Notes under the pieces: generated by a model
Seen by the model: the letters and a program-made list of their open reading frames with translations, nothing else
Told to the model about the DNA's origin: nothing
The model's database searches: none
Made by a program: the position numbers and the translations under genes
Part shown: positions 34,501-46,044 of the stretch, in pieces
Layout: each line of letters begins with the position of its first letter
How positions within the stretch are numbered: the stretch's first letter is position 1
NCBI GenBank assembly: GCA_021432605.1
Contig: MU271150.1
Coordinates: 1,302,001-1,366,000 of the forward strand
DNA: 64,000 nucleotides
Reading direction: 5' to 3'
Source of the DNA: Coniochaeta sp. PMI_546
Taxonomy: Eukaryota; Ascomycota; Sordariomycetes; Coniochaetales; Coniochaetaceae

Positions 34501-37500
34501 GATCCACGCCAGCACGGCCCTCAAGATAGGCCGGACAATTGTATTCGAACGGTGACCGGCGCCGACAGAGATATGGAGAATCTCGTGACTCCATGTCCCC
34601 AATTGTCTCCATTGTCCCCGCTCCGGACAGCAATAACTCGGGCCGAGTCGAGGGCCGACACCAGGTGAGGCTATCACGTTGACAGAAGAATTGGGCCTTC
34701 AGCCTTGGCTGACAGGTGAAGTGCCTTCTCGGCCATACTTTCCGAGTAGTCAAACCTTCATCGCCACGGGCCCAGCTTATAGCACTATGTCGCGCAGAAT
34801 GTCTCGGCGGCTCTTATACAAGGTCTCGGCCTCTGGGCGAGATTGCAACGACGAAAGGATAAGCATTGAGCCTGGAGGCTACCATTGCACGTAGCGTCTC
34901 TCTCATGGTATTTCGGCGAAGATCCGCCCGGTCGGCACCAAGGGTCGATACCGAACAGTGGTCAAATCAGAACGACCGACAGCCACTGGATTGCGGTCCA
35001 GAAACAACGTCACACGAGTTCTGGAAGGGAAGGTGAAGCTTATGAATTGCTTTTCCTCGCCTACACGGTTTGGACTCGGTAGAATTGTCTTAAGTTCGGC
35101 CGAGCGACCCCCGTGCGCCGGGCCTAGAATCTCGCGTGTCTTGGCCCTGGAAAGCGGGAAACCCCCGCCCAAAGCGGAAGCACAAGGTGTTGAGAGACGA
35201 ACCAATCATGACGATCACATTCGTGTTCGCGGAAAATGGGCCGGAGAAGGGCCGTGACGACTTTGGATCGCAACCTTTCCCCAATTGGAACCCCAAAGCA
35301 TCTTGGCCGCAAGACAAACAGCCTCAGTCTGGACGTAGACGGCTAAATTACGCTTGTTTATTGCCTCTTTCATCATCAGGCTGAGGTGCGGCCTCGCCTG
35401 ATCAAGACATTCCGTCATAAAACGACCGTTACCTTTTCAGAGTCGTGTCGGTCAACGTACTACACGTAACCGCCAGATAACCGTGGCAGTCTGTTCTGCG
35501 GCGTACCGTCAGTTGGACTACGAATGGCGTCGCAAGAGTGGCATCGCACGTTGTCACCGAGGGCGTATGCGAGGAGGCCACGAAGTCAAACTGCTACTGT
35601 AGCATACGCCGTCTGCCTTGATTCTCCGACCTGCGGGCAAGTGCATGGACCAAGGACGGATGTCGAGTGACGACCGGAGTCTAGATGAACTCAAAGCAAG
35701 ACTTGGTTGTTGGCTGCTGGCTGTTGCCAATGCTCCTTTGCTCTCGAGACAAGTTTGCTGTTGTGATTGAGTTTTGAGTTCCTGGTCTGTTCAAGGTACG
35801 ACCTACAGTTTCCAGAGCCATCGGGTTGTGAGAGTTTGTGGCACCTCAAACATAGCCGAATATCAACCGGATGAGATGGAGTGTCGGCGTCTGGCTGTGA
35901 CTTCCAATCCATCAGACCTTTCACAGGGCAGTCCTGTGAGACACCACTCGCATGCCGGAAGAGTGGGCGAGATACCTTATATCTGCGTGTTCTACTGGAC
36001 GCTCAAGTATAAAAAGGGTTAATTACAAGCCCGAAGTGTCCGCAATACGACTATGTTTCGGTTGCTAGCGCAAGCAACTGCCGAGAGGCCTCAGACTGAT
36101 GTGTTGCATTTATTTTCATTTGACACCCGCTGTCGTCAGCGGTGAGAGTTTCAACCTGCCCAGTCCAGCGTAGAGCGTCCATGGAACAGCCCGGAAATGT
36201 CGAGCCGTCGCAAGTGCCGCGCTGGGATAGTCGCAGCAAATTTCCCCGAGATGGTGATGTATCAAATCGCCGACTCTGTGTACAGTTTGTTGGCAGATTT
36301 ACTACGAAGACTTCAAGGATACAAAGCACAAAAGAAAAAGAAAACGTTTTAATCATGACTGGCGTGGCGCGACAGTTGTTGAGCAATGCGGTCCAGTGGT
36401 GTTGACAGCATGAAACGAAGCGAGCAGAAGAGATCGGCAGTCGACCAGATTACAAACCCTATCACGGCCGCACACCGACTGACCAGAGCCCACTATCAGA
36501 GCGAACGCGGCTGTCGTCTCGTCATTTAGCATTACTATGCAAGGAGTAGGTATTTCTCACTCATCACGCGGGGACAGTGTGGCCGAGAACTCAATCATAA
36601 GCAAGAACGGGAAGATACAGCAACTGGGTCGGAGGAAACTAAACCGACGAGTATCCGATCTACAGTTTGATTGTTATCGCGGTCACCATCAATCATCATG
36701 GTTTCAAGATGCGATGTCGTCGTTTATGGAGTTGTGGCGTACCTTGGTATGCACTACCTTAGGTATCGTGGACACAGTACGGCTTTGAAACGCAGTGGGT
36801 TCGTAAACTTCGCGATAAAGAAGGAAGAAAAGCAACATGGCGACCGGGATGGAAACTCTCCCTGGACGCTAATCTATCGCTTGCTTTGGTCAACTCTCCA
36901 TTCGGTGCTTTTAGCCCAGATCCACTGGTCTTGATTGGCTCCGGCTAAATTTATGACATGCCCGAAAGATGTGCAGAAGAAAAACGAGGCAAAGTACCCG
37001 ATCCGACAGCGGTACGAAATCACGGGGTTCTGAGATGCATCGCTGATAGGGAATCACACGACAAGTTGCTGCACAAGGGTAGCATGTGGGGGCCCGTGCC
37101 TAAGTATCGCAACCCTGGTATTTCCGGGGCACTACTTGCAGAAGCAAGATGATGCTCCCAGACAGGGCCGAATTCAATGGGGGGCACAGCTGAGAGCAAT
37201 GAGCATCCGTTTTCTGGGGACACCCCCCAATAAAAAGGAAGGTGCACGGTGACCGCGGGGACGTTAGCGAGATACAAGGGGCCTCATGATGATCTCTGCC
37301 CAAAAAGGCGTTGGACAGCACTGACCGGCGCGTAACCCGGCCATCCGCCGCTAGCACTGACCAAGTACCTGCTCCAGGCGCTGGGGCTCTCTCGCCTTCG
37401 CTGTTCAACGCTGGGCCGACTCCCATGCTGTGTCTCTCCACTATTACGCCGGCCAAACCGCCGTGGTCCATCGGGCTCATCCATGGTCCCCTTCTCACGT

Positions 37501-38602
37501 TCACCACCAAAAATTCACGACAACCCCCATTTTCGAAACCACGTCCGCATCATCCCTCTCCACTGTCCGTCTACCGCCCGTCAGCGATTGCGCTTAACGG
37601 TGGAACTCAAGCAGTGCCCTCGTCTCTCCGGCCTTTCCACTGCGCGCACTCGCTTCATAGGCCCAGGCCCCCCACCCCCCTTCGTCCCAAATCAGGGCCT
37701 CATCCCGTACACTCCAGACTCTACAGGCACTCCCTGATCCCATCGCACCTCATCCGCTGTTGTGCCTGCTTCCTTCCCGGCTGCTGACTATTCTTTTCTC
37801 CGTCCTGTCGTTTCCATCCCATCCTACGCATCCCTAACCATCCGCACGATCAAACACACGACACATCATCCGCTCGACGCATTATAGCCCACAGAGACTT
37901 CCGCGCACCACCAGGCCATTGCTCCCGAAACGACCGACGCATTCTGGGTGTTGCCGAGTTGCCGTCGATTGGCCTACCTTTTCTTCGCTCGCTCTCTACC
38001 GGCTCTTGCCCGGAACCCTGGTAGTAACCGATCGATCCCTACCTGAGAAGTCAATCTTCAGGCATCCGCCCGAGTGTATCTCGACTGCCTGGCTTCAACG
38101 TTGACGACTTCCGTCCGGCGAAATACGACTCGACTCGTTTCGCAACTTCAAGAGCGATTATCTCCTCCTGGGTCCCCGGTTTGCCGCTGATTCCGGTTGC
38201 GGCTTTTGTCGTCCGCGTCGCTGAGATTGTGTAATTGGAAATTGCAGACATCCAAAGTGCCAAGGTCGACAACACTGTGTCAGTCGTGTCATTGACGTCA
38301 ATCAAGTGTTCGGCTGTCACGGGAACCGCTGGTCTTCTTGGATACGCAACTGTTGAAGACACGATTAGTTCTTCCCGGTTCCTGTTTCTCGGGACACACG
38401 CCAAGAAACCCCGACCTCAGATGTTCCATCATGTTTGAGCCGTTACTGCTTCGCACCGAGATAACAAGTTCCAGTCTCAGATCCGAGCCGCCTCGGTCTC
38501 GATAGGGATTCAATCGACCTAGAGACAGCGCATGGTCGATCCTCCATCGCGGCGTCATATCCCCATAGTCTTTGCGGCGGCGTCGCCGTAAAGCTAGGCA
38601 AC
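31539..38602. other. Seven-kilobase interval without a recognisable gene
   Basis: I searched both strands for protein-like frames, spliced exons, tRNA-type stems and terminal repeats and found none I can support. Landmarks are an A-rich purine tract at 34,200-34,245, GGTACC-type repeats near 33,900, and CT-rich sequence from about 37,480 to 37,900 that looks like the promoter and leader start of the F-box gene. A 206-codon open frame at 33,370-33,990 (minus) has random-like composition. Base composition is not AT-rich, so repeat-induced mutation is not obvious. Confidence 0.4.
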
Positions 38603-40255
38603 ATGGATCCTCTACACATCACCGAGTTCGCCTCGGACCGTTACTTTGAGAAGCTTAACCAGATTCGAGATGCCCAGACCGCACCTTCAGGTTCATCAAC
38701 CCAACAACAGGATGGAAATGCTCTCGATGGCTCGTCACCGCAGGGACCTTTCATCCTGCCGCTCAGGGGGGCACACGCAATAGAGACAGACGAGGTCGTC
38801 GTCGCGAAACCACTAGACCAGAAAGTCAAAGAGAAGAGTCGATTTCTCAGCTTTCGCTCGCGAATACTCCACTCAAAAGCTCAGGCATCCTCTGGCACTG
38901 AGCATGTCGAGAGGAGGCCGTCCGTTGCCGAGTCCACGAAACAAAGGTGCGTATCTCGCGTCACTGTGCTCTCGATATCGTCTCCGAACTAACGTGATGA
39001 TAGTCTACCATTTGATCAACTGTTCCTGCATCTGCCAAATGAACTGCAGGTGCAAATCTTATGCTCATTGCCGTTGTCTGACCTTTTAAGCATGCGACGG
39101 ACGTCTAGGTCTTTACACGCTTTGATTTACCTCAATGAGTCGATACTGGTACGGTACCATCTTGACAACAACATTCCCGCTTACGCCAAACGACTGTACC
39201 CGTTAGCGGAAAATGCGCCTTACACCCTCCACTATCTCTGCGGCATATGGCATCGGCTCCATGTTGCGGCTAAGTTGTCGGATCTCATGTGTGAATGGAT
39301 AACGAAGGACATCTTCCTGCGGAACGACGCCGAGAAGAAGCGTGAGTTCGCACCGCAAAGAGAGCGGATGCGGCGGCGTCTCATCCCGTTGCTTTTCACC
39401 ATCTTCCACTTCTTCGAAGCTTATCGGGAAGCTCATTTGAAATACATCATCGAAAATGGTTATGGGCTGACCCGTCAACCGTACACCGTCAACCCCATCG
39501 AGGCTAAGATCATGAGTATGTATGACGACCGGACGCTACTCAAGGTCCACCAGATCTTTCCCTTGGTGATATCATCTTTCCTCCGGCGCCTGAGACCACC
39601 AACCTATGTGGGTACGTTGGAGAAGACTATCAGGGGTTATTTGAAGGACAAACCTGCAGATGAGGTCCACGTGGCAGCACTGTGCATTGGCGGCATCAGG
39701 CAGGTTGAGCGCTTCTGGGAGGTGAAGGGGTACAATACGAGGAGAACGGCCGTGGATATCTGGTACAACTCGATCGCCAAGGATCCGGTCGTGGAACAAC
39801 AAGCCGAACAAAAGAAGAAGAGGGGGATCATGGGTCTGGGTCGCAAGAAGTCAACCGTCGCTCTCGGCAAGCAGGCAGCATCGGACTCACAACATGGTCG
39901 GGGATCATGGGACGGCTCTTCATCACAGGGAACTGACAACAGAGCCAACAACTACATCTTCCATACAAGCCTATCCGCCGGAATGCCGATGGGACCCCTT
40001 CCGCGGGATCAGCTGAGGACGCTGCTCGAGGACCTGCCGAACCTGCACCAGATCTGGTCACCAACAGCAGAAGCCCTGGTACTGGACCGCAAGATCGTCG
40101 AACGTCCGGCCGATATCAAGCGCAACGCTCAGGTGATGATGGAGCTTATCCGTGAAGACGGAGCCGATGAGGAGGATGAATGGCTATACGGCACATCAGC
40201 TCCGGATTCCGTCCGACCGAACCTTGAAGCGATTGCGGAGGACACGCTTGAATGA
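38603..40255 (+). CDS. F-box protein
   Basis: The two exons are 38603-38946 and 39004-40255, with a 57-nt intron, giving 531 aa. The N-terminal 110 residues are Ser/Gln-rich and disordered. The F-box starts just after the intron: LFLHLPNELQVQILCSLPL, then LSMRRTSRSLHALI, a good Skp1-binding helix set. A long helical region follows (TIFHFFEAYREAHLKYII, QIFPLVISSFLRRLRPPTY), together with a basic insert KKKRGIMGLGRKKS and an acidic end. No WD40 or LRR substrate module is visible, so this is the fungal F-box-plus-unknown class. It likely acts as an SCF ubiquitin-ligase adaptor; the substrate cannot be inferred. The large upstream gap may hold extended regulation. Confidence 0.82.
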
Positions 40256-41428
40256 GAGCACGAGCAGAAAGAGGGCATTGTACCCACTAGGAGGGAATAA
40301 TGGTCTGGTCAGACAACACTGACCACACCGACTACGGCACGACTACCACAAGCTTACACTACGTCTTTCATATATACCACCATATTATCTCTTACAGCTA
40401 CTTTACTATGCCGGGCGGTCCGGCGTCTTCAGACGGAAAGTTGTCGTTCGGGGGACCAAGCGAGCATCTCATTTGTCACATATCGAAAAGCATTTACACC
40501 GGCGTTTACAGGGACAAGGGACGGGGGAAGACTTTTTCACGGTCCGGTACTATAGGGCAATACTGCCGTCGGCTTCTGGTGCGGATTATTCTGGCGAAAT
40601 TTTCCATGTCTATTTTATTTTTCTAGGTCTACTCTTATACAGTACCTACAGTTTTGGGGGGTGGTGATGCTGTATCCTCGCAGCGTACACTTCCCACGTG
40701 AAGAATATATTCTTGGCCATGGCCGCTTTTAAACATACTGCCCCTTTATGTACCTCACCGTGAAGAGGTGTCACACCCATCCGTAGTGTATTGTTAGATG
40801 TTTTAGACATCGATAGACATGAGGGAAAATCCACTTAGTACAATTATCCTTCATAGTGACAATATGCAACATTCTTGACGGACCAGATGTCTCCTGAAAA
40901 CATGCCTCTCGGCTGTGTGAGACTGTTGCAACAGACACGTAGTAGCTAGGACTCTAGTGGTGATATCATCTCATTCTTGCTTTACCCTCAAGGTTAAGCA
41001 TCACATGAAAGGCAAGACCTATACGGAACGAGGCATAGCACCACGAGGAAATATCACTAGTATTGTTGCCCTGCAAACATGCTATGCTTATTGCTCAAAC
41101 CCAGCCCGTCCTCAAAAGCCTCCAGACTCCATCATTACAATTATGATCCCCTAGTTCCCCATTTTCCTGACCTATTACAGATTGATACGATACTCATTAC
41201 TCGTTACCTCCAGTTCCAATCAAGCTCCAGAGAAGAAAAGGCATGCATAATGGAAATAGGAAAACCTTGGCCCAGCTTGTACATGACCAAACCTTGTCCC
41301 CTTTTTACCCTGAACCCCCCTACCCCCTCTTGACCTTACGCACTGAATATCAGACCGTGATGAAGTGGGACGGGACAAACCAGCGTAAGGTATTTCCCTG
41401 ACTCCGAACACGCAAAAAGAGACCACAA
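40256..41428. other. Intergenic between convergent F-box and AT-hook genes
   Basis: About 1.2 kb holds no supported gene. It is AT-richer than coding DNA and should contain two 3' untranslated regions. No repeat of note. Confidence 0.45.
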
Positions 41429-44400
41429 CTATCGCCTTCCAACACCGTAAAACCTGTCATTCCCGGTGCCCAGACCGGAAGTGTCGAACCCACCGAGACC
41501 GGGCTGGGCTGAGTGAGCAAAGCCCGAGGCACCCGAGGGCGTGGAGCGCGCGGCAGACGTGCCGGCACCCCCCGCGATGCCGTAGGATGCCATGTTCTGG
41601 GTCTGGCTCGGAGCCGTGTTGGAGGGGTCGAAGAGGTCCCAGCCGGCGGTCGGGTTGCTGCCGGCGGCGGCGGCGAAGGACTGGAGGGCGTTGTTCTGCA
41701 CGCTCTGGGAGCTGGTGTTGGAACTGGTCCGCTGGTGTTGCGCTTGAGAGATCGGGGTCGTGTCGAATGCAGAAGGGGGCCGGCTCTGCGCGCCGCCGCC
41801 GCGGTAGCCGTTGGGTGTGGTGCTGGCCGTTAGGCTCCTCTGGAGCGGGTTGTATGACGAGTTGACGTTGACGCTGGTCGCTGACCCTCGGTAGCTGCCG
41901 TCGGCGGCGTTGAAACCGTTGTTTGTGGGTGTGAATTGTGGTGATTGGGTGGCGCTGAAGGAGGACGTTCCTGCAGCGGTGACCAGCTGGTGCGGGTAGG
42001 GTGACTGGGTCGAGGCCTGCTGCTGGCCACCACCCACCGAATATTGTGACTGGCTGCTTGGAAATTGCTGCTGTGTCGTGTTGTATTGCTGCTGCGGCTG
42101 AGTAGCTGCAGGATACTGTTGATTTTGTGTTGTTTGCAGCGTCCCTTGCTGTGGAGAGTACGGTTGCGGCTTCCCATATTGCACATTGGTCGGCCGATAC
42201 TGAGTGAAGCTGTTTTGTGACGCTCTTGATGCTGGTTGCGACGGACGGGGGACCTCCTGCTGCGACTTTGTAGCCGGTTGCTGAAGCGATGGCGATCTGG
42301 CATGACCTGCAGAACTTTGCGATACCTGCAAAGCCGACTGCTGCGGTTGCTGGCTCTGCTGTTGGCGTTGTTTGTACCTGTTCTGCTGGTATTGTTGCTG
42401 CTGGAGCTGATTTGCCATCAGTTGGCTTGGGTCGCCGCGGTTTTGCCTAGCTGCCTGTTGCATGACGGGCGATGGCTCTGACTCCGACTCTTGCTCAAGC
42501 TGTGCTTGCAGTTGTGCTTGATAGTTCTCCATTGTCGGCGACTCAAGATCAAAATGGCTTTCATCGTGCGGAGACTGAAGCGAAGATAGAGCGTGGTCGA
42601 CGTCTAGGGACATGTGATCTTGTGCCGATGCTTTGGCGGTCGCCTCAAAACTGCGGACGAAAGACTCAGGAGCCGCATCGGGGGCCGTAGTTGTATCGGC
42701 AACGGAGAGCTGAACATTGGGATTCGCACTTGGGTTCGTGCTAGCCTTCGCATTGGACTGTGCGTTCGGTTTCGTGTCTTTACTCTTCCGCTGTCTCTTT
42801 GCTGGAGGTGGTGCCAGAGTCGTGTCATGGGTTCCGGAGGGCTGTCTTGGCGGGCCTTGATGGGCTCCCGATGTCCCGGTGTCATTAGATAACGTCAAAC
42901 TAGCGGTATCATGGGCTTGTTGGGCAAGGGCTTGCTTGTCATGGTTCACTCCTGGTGTGCTACCCTGACTAGCATTTTTCGGCTTCCGCTTCCGTTTCTG
43001 GGTAGTTTTGGACGTTTGTCCCGTGGAATCCGGGATTGATGTTTGAGGAAGAGCTTGGGGCAGAGTCAGTGTGATGGTTTGCGCAGGCTGCATGGCGGAC
43101 GTCGGAGGGTGTTGACCGTATGTACTAGGCGCCATATTGGGAGATATCATGCCGGGGGCTGCTGCTGTCTGGTTGCTTGTTGTTGACTGAGTATTTGAAT
43201 CAGCCGTGGAAGCGGTTTGATTAGCTTTCGCTTTGGTTTTCGACCCCTTAGTTTTAGCCCCTTTCCTCTTGTTTTGCATTTCCGGTTGTGCCGCCGCTTC
43301 AGCTCCAACCTGGGTCGCTGATGCCGAATTCACAGGTGTAAAAGAAGCAGCGGTACCCCCCGCTTGTGAAAGCGCTGGTGATGTTGTCGGCTGCGGTCCT
43401 GGAGCAAAAGAGGGAACGGGAGGCAGCTGCTGCGCTGATGAGCTTTGGGGTGGTTGACTACCTCCAGAAGTCGAAGCCAAATCACCGGTAGCTGGTACTT
43501 TCGGTTGTCGTGTTTTGGCACCCTTAGGCCTACCACGGCGTCTCGGAGTCAACTCACCGTCAGTTTCCCGGCTTCCCAGCGGCAACGCCGTTCTCACGGA
43601 TGGCGATACCTGGTTTGTCGCAGAAGCTGAAACGGTTGCCGGAGGTTGTTCTGGATCCGCGACACTGTGGTCATCCTCTTCTTCGTCCTGATCAACATCC
43701 ACCCAACTCTCCTCACCAGTATTATTGGCAGTGTCTGGAGGCCGTTGCTTCTTAGGCCGGCCTACAGGGCGTCCTGATTTGGGTTTGGGAGTTGGGTCAG
43801 GCCTGGCCCAAACTGGACCTTTCTTAATTCCCTTATCTTTCCTTGGCCTGCTGGACTTGCTGCCCTTAGGCCTTCCCCTCTTCCGTGTTCCTGGTTCCAT
43901 AGTCTCTTGGGTCAAGTCGACATGCTCTGGCGCTGGAGGGGGCACAGGCACTGGTGGCAAAAGAGGACCATAGTTCGATAAGGGTGGGAAGATTTCTGCA
44001 ATCCAACTGACAAAGAGCCTACCCGATCCATTTGCCATAGCACTTGGGGGAAATGCTCCATTGGGAGGTGGTGGAGCGCCAGGTATGCCGCCGAAGAATG
44101 CTAAAGCCGTACATATCTGGTCAACCACCTGAACTGGGTTAAGACTGCGTAAGACTGTCAAGAGCCGTGCCTGCTCTGCCTTGATGCCCGCATCCGTGAG
44201 CCCGTAGAAGCCAGGTGGTGGAGCCGGCGCTGCCGCGGGAGGCGGAGGTGGAGGTGGCTCCGGCTCCGGCTCTGGCGGTAGGCGAACGAATTTGCGCCTC
44301 CGTGTTGTGCCTTCCCGTAAAGCAAGCGCTTGCTCTGCGGCGAGCTGGGTGCTCTCGCTTGCGCGCTTTGCTTCTGCATCTCGTTTACTGATATCGCTTG

Positions 44401-44779
44401 TAGTTGGCCCTGCCATGAGCATGACACCAAACATGCCGTTCTTCTGATCCAATTTGCCCTTCAGCTTGCCCGGCATGGGGCTCCGGACCCGGCCATCGTG
44501 GATGATAGGGCGGACCGCATCATGATTCGGGCGAACAGCCGGAATGCTGTGTGCCGGGTTCGACGGCTGGCGGACAGTGTCATTTGGCGTCGCGGCGAGG
44601 GACGAAGGGTTTCCAGCGGGCTGTGACGGCTGTCCCGGACCCAACTGCCGTGGACCTGGCTTAGGAATTGGTACCGGTGTTACTTTAGAAGGCACTCGTG
44701 TTGAAGAGCCAGCGGCGGAAGCGTCAAAGGCCACACCATCCAGCTGTCCGGCGGCTTTGGGACTTGTAGCGGTAGCCAT
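41429..44779 (-). CDS. Q-rich AT-hook protein, putative chromatin or transcription regulator
   Basis: This is one exon of 1116 aa. Near residues 298-425 lie three AT-hook cores, KRGRPKGSKS, GRPVGRPKKQ and RRRGRPKGAK, each with the minor-groove GRP. Upstream is a proline run and a short ordered block (LLTVLRSLNPVQVVDQICTA, LFVSWIAEIFPPL) that is the only well-folded-looking part. Downstream, several KRKRKPK and KRQRKSKD basic patches alternate with Ser/Thr/Ala stretches, and the last 350 residues are Gln-rich with many QQQ runs. The architecture suggests a DNA-binding co-regulator with a prion-like activation region. I do not recognise a specific orthologue. Codons before the chosen ATG are open but begin at a non-ATG; a leader intron ending TCCTAG near 44,815 is likely. 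Confidence 0.75.
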   Translation of the reverse strand: MATATSPKAAGQLDGVAFDASAAGSSTRVPSKVTPVPIPKPGPRQLGPGQPSQPAGNPSSLAATPNDTVRQPSNPAHSIPAVRPNHDAVRPIIHDGRVRSPMPGKLKGKLDQKNGMFGVMLMAGPTTSDISKRDAEAKRASESTQLAAEQALALREGTTRRRKFVRLPPEPEPEPPPPPPPAAAPAPPPGFYGLTDAGIKAEQARLLTVLRSLNPVQVVDQICTALAFFGGIPGAPPPPNGAFPPSAMANGSGRLFVSWIAEIFPPLSNYGPLLPPVPVPPPAPEHVDLTQETMEPGTRKRGRPKGSKSSRPRKDKGIKKGPVWARPDPTPKPKSGRPVGRPKKQRPPDTANNTGEESWVDVDQDEEEDDHSVADPEQPPATVSASATNQVSPSVRTALPLGSRETDGELTPRRRGRPKGAKTRQPKVPATGDLASTSGGSQPPQSSSAQQLPPVPSFAPGPQPTTSPALSQAGGTAASFTPVNSASATQVGAEAAAQPEMQNKRKGAKTKGSKTKAKANQTASTADSNTQSTTSNQTAAAPGMISPNMAPSTYGQHPPTSAMQPAQTITLTLPQALPQTSIPDSTGQTSKTTQKRKRKPKNASQGSTPGVNHDKQALAQQAHDTASLTLSNDTGTSGAHQGPPRQPSGTHDTTLAPPPAKRQRKSKDTKPNAQSNAKASTNPSANPNVQLSVADTTTAPDAAPESFVRSFEATAKASAQDHMSLDVDHALSSLQSPHDESHFDLESPTMENYQAQLQAQLEQESESEPSPVMQQAARQNRGDPSQLMANQLQQQQYQQNRYKQRQQQSQQPQQSALQVSQSSAGHARSPSLQQPATKSQQEVPRPSQPASRASQNSFTQYRPTNVQYGKPQPYSPQQGTLQTTQNQQYPAATQPQQQYNTTQQQFPSSQSQYSVGGGQQQASTQSPYPHQLVTAAGTSSFSATQSPQFTPTNNGFNAADGSYRGSATSVNVNSSYNPLQRSLTASTTPNGYRGGGAQSRPPSAFDTTPISQAQHQRTSSNTSSQSVQNNALQSFAAAAGSNPTAGWDLFDPSNTAPSQTQNMASYGIAGGAGTSAARSTPSGASGFAHSAQPGLGGFDTSGLGTGNDRFYGVGRR

Positions 44780-46044
44780 AGCTGTAGCGTGGTCGCCGTT
44801 GCTAGATGTGCCTAGGACTCTGACCGTGAAGATGCGAATTCGAAAAGTCAAGTCGCATAGTCAGGGCGCTGGCTGATATGCTCTTACCGAGCAACTGACA
44901 GCTGGCCAAGTAAGACACGACCCTCATCGGCTGTGCAGGTAAGAAAGGGTGGATAGCATTCGAGGATCTGTGTTGAGGGTACCGGTTGATAGTTGATCCT
45001 CAATTGTTTTCCTTGTAGTGAATTGTGCAATCGTTGCCTCGTCACATCGCCGTAGATTAGGGCAGAGTATATGTCAAGGGATATTCCATGTCAGATGCGT
45101 CGCCAGACTTCGAAGACCGCCGTGCTCAACGACGAGATAGACGTGTTGAGCGTGTCGTCGAAGCTGTTCATTTGTGTTGGACCGCCAGACTTGGATGTAA
45201 TGTGAAAGATCGTCTATGCCATGCTGAAGACGTCGGTGTCGCTAGGAATACCAATGTCGATGACTGGAACTTGTTGAACGAGTGACCGAACATTTGCGAC
45301 GAAGAGGACGAGGATCAGCCGCCGGATTGCACGAGGGAAAAGAGGTCTATGATGATATTTCAGCGCGTCAACGAGGATCCTGGAGATAGCGCCGACGACT
45401 GACTGGGCTGTGTCGCCAGCAAGACGGTGTCGCAGGAGGGTACTTCTAAAAAGAGGCTAGTACTAGTACTTCAGGTTTGGTGGTTCACGCGGGTGAGTTG
45501 GAGGTAGTATCTACTTTGCCATTCTAAAGTCAATCCCCGTGCATTTCGCCCTCGCCCAAATCGGGGCAGCTCTACTGAGTAAGGTACCTGTCTGTGTAAA
45601 AGTACCAAGTACAGTATTGTGTACATACCTCTACAGGAAGTATTATCGTGCTGTGGAAGGGCCCCGGGTCCAAGTCAAAAGAGAGAGACGGGATCGGTAC
45701 GTACCGGTACCGCTTGTCGAGAGCTCCCCACTTCAGACCTCCCAAGTGACGGAGTGGCTTCCATCAAGACGACAGCCATTGCCAGAAAGCCTCGAAACCT
45801 TGACCATATCCCTATCACCGAATACCACACACTCCTACTGAGCTGCTCATAACCGCCGGTTATTGTCTCTGTCCTCTTGTATGAGGCCTGGACGAGGAGA
45901 AGCCGTTGAACCACGTAGGTGTCTATGCATGTCCTGAGCTGCACCCAGCTATCAGTCTCCTACACTGGCTGACAGCTTGCTTCTAAGACGATCTCCGCAG
46001 CTTCGTCCTTCTCCAATTGTGACACGCATCAGTAATCCCTCGCG
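44780..46044. promoter_or_regulatory. Divergent promoter of the AT-hook gene and VMA5
   Basis: A 1.27 kb gap lies between two outward start codons. It includes GGTACC-type words near 45,580-45,710 and a probable leader intron of the AT-hook gene near 44,815-44,890. No coding gene is supported. Confidence 0.45.

Noticed and set aside
31539-38602. Possible RIP-mutated transposon in the large gap
   Set aside because: The interval is not AT-rich, no terminal repeats or transposase-like fragments were seen, and no repeat copies occur elsewhere in the window.
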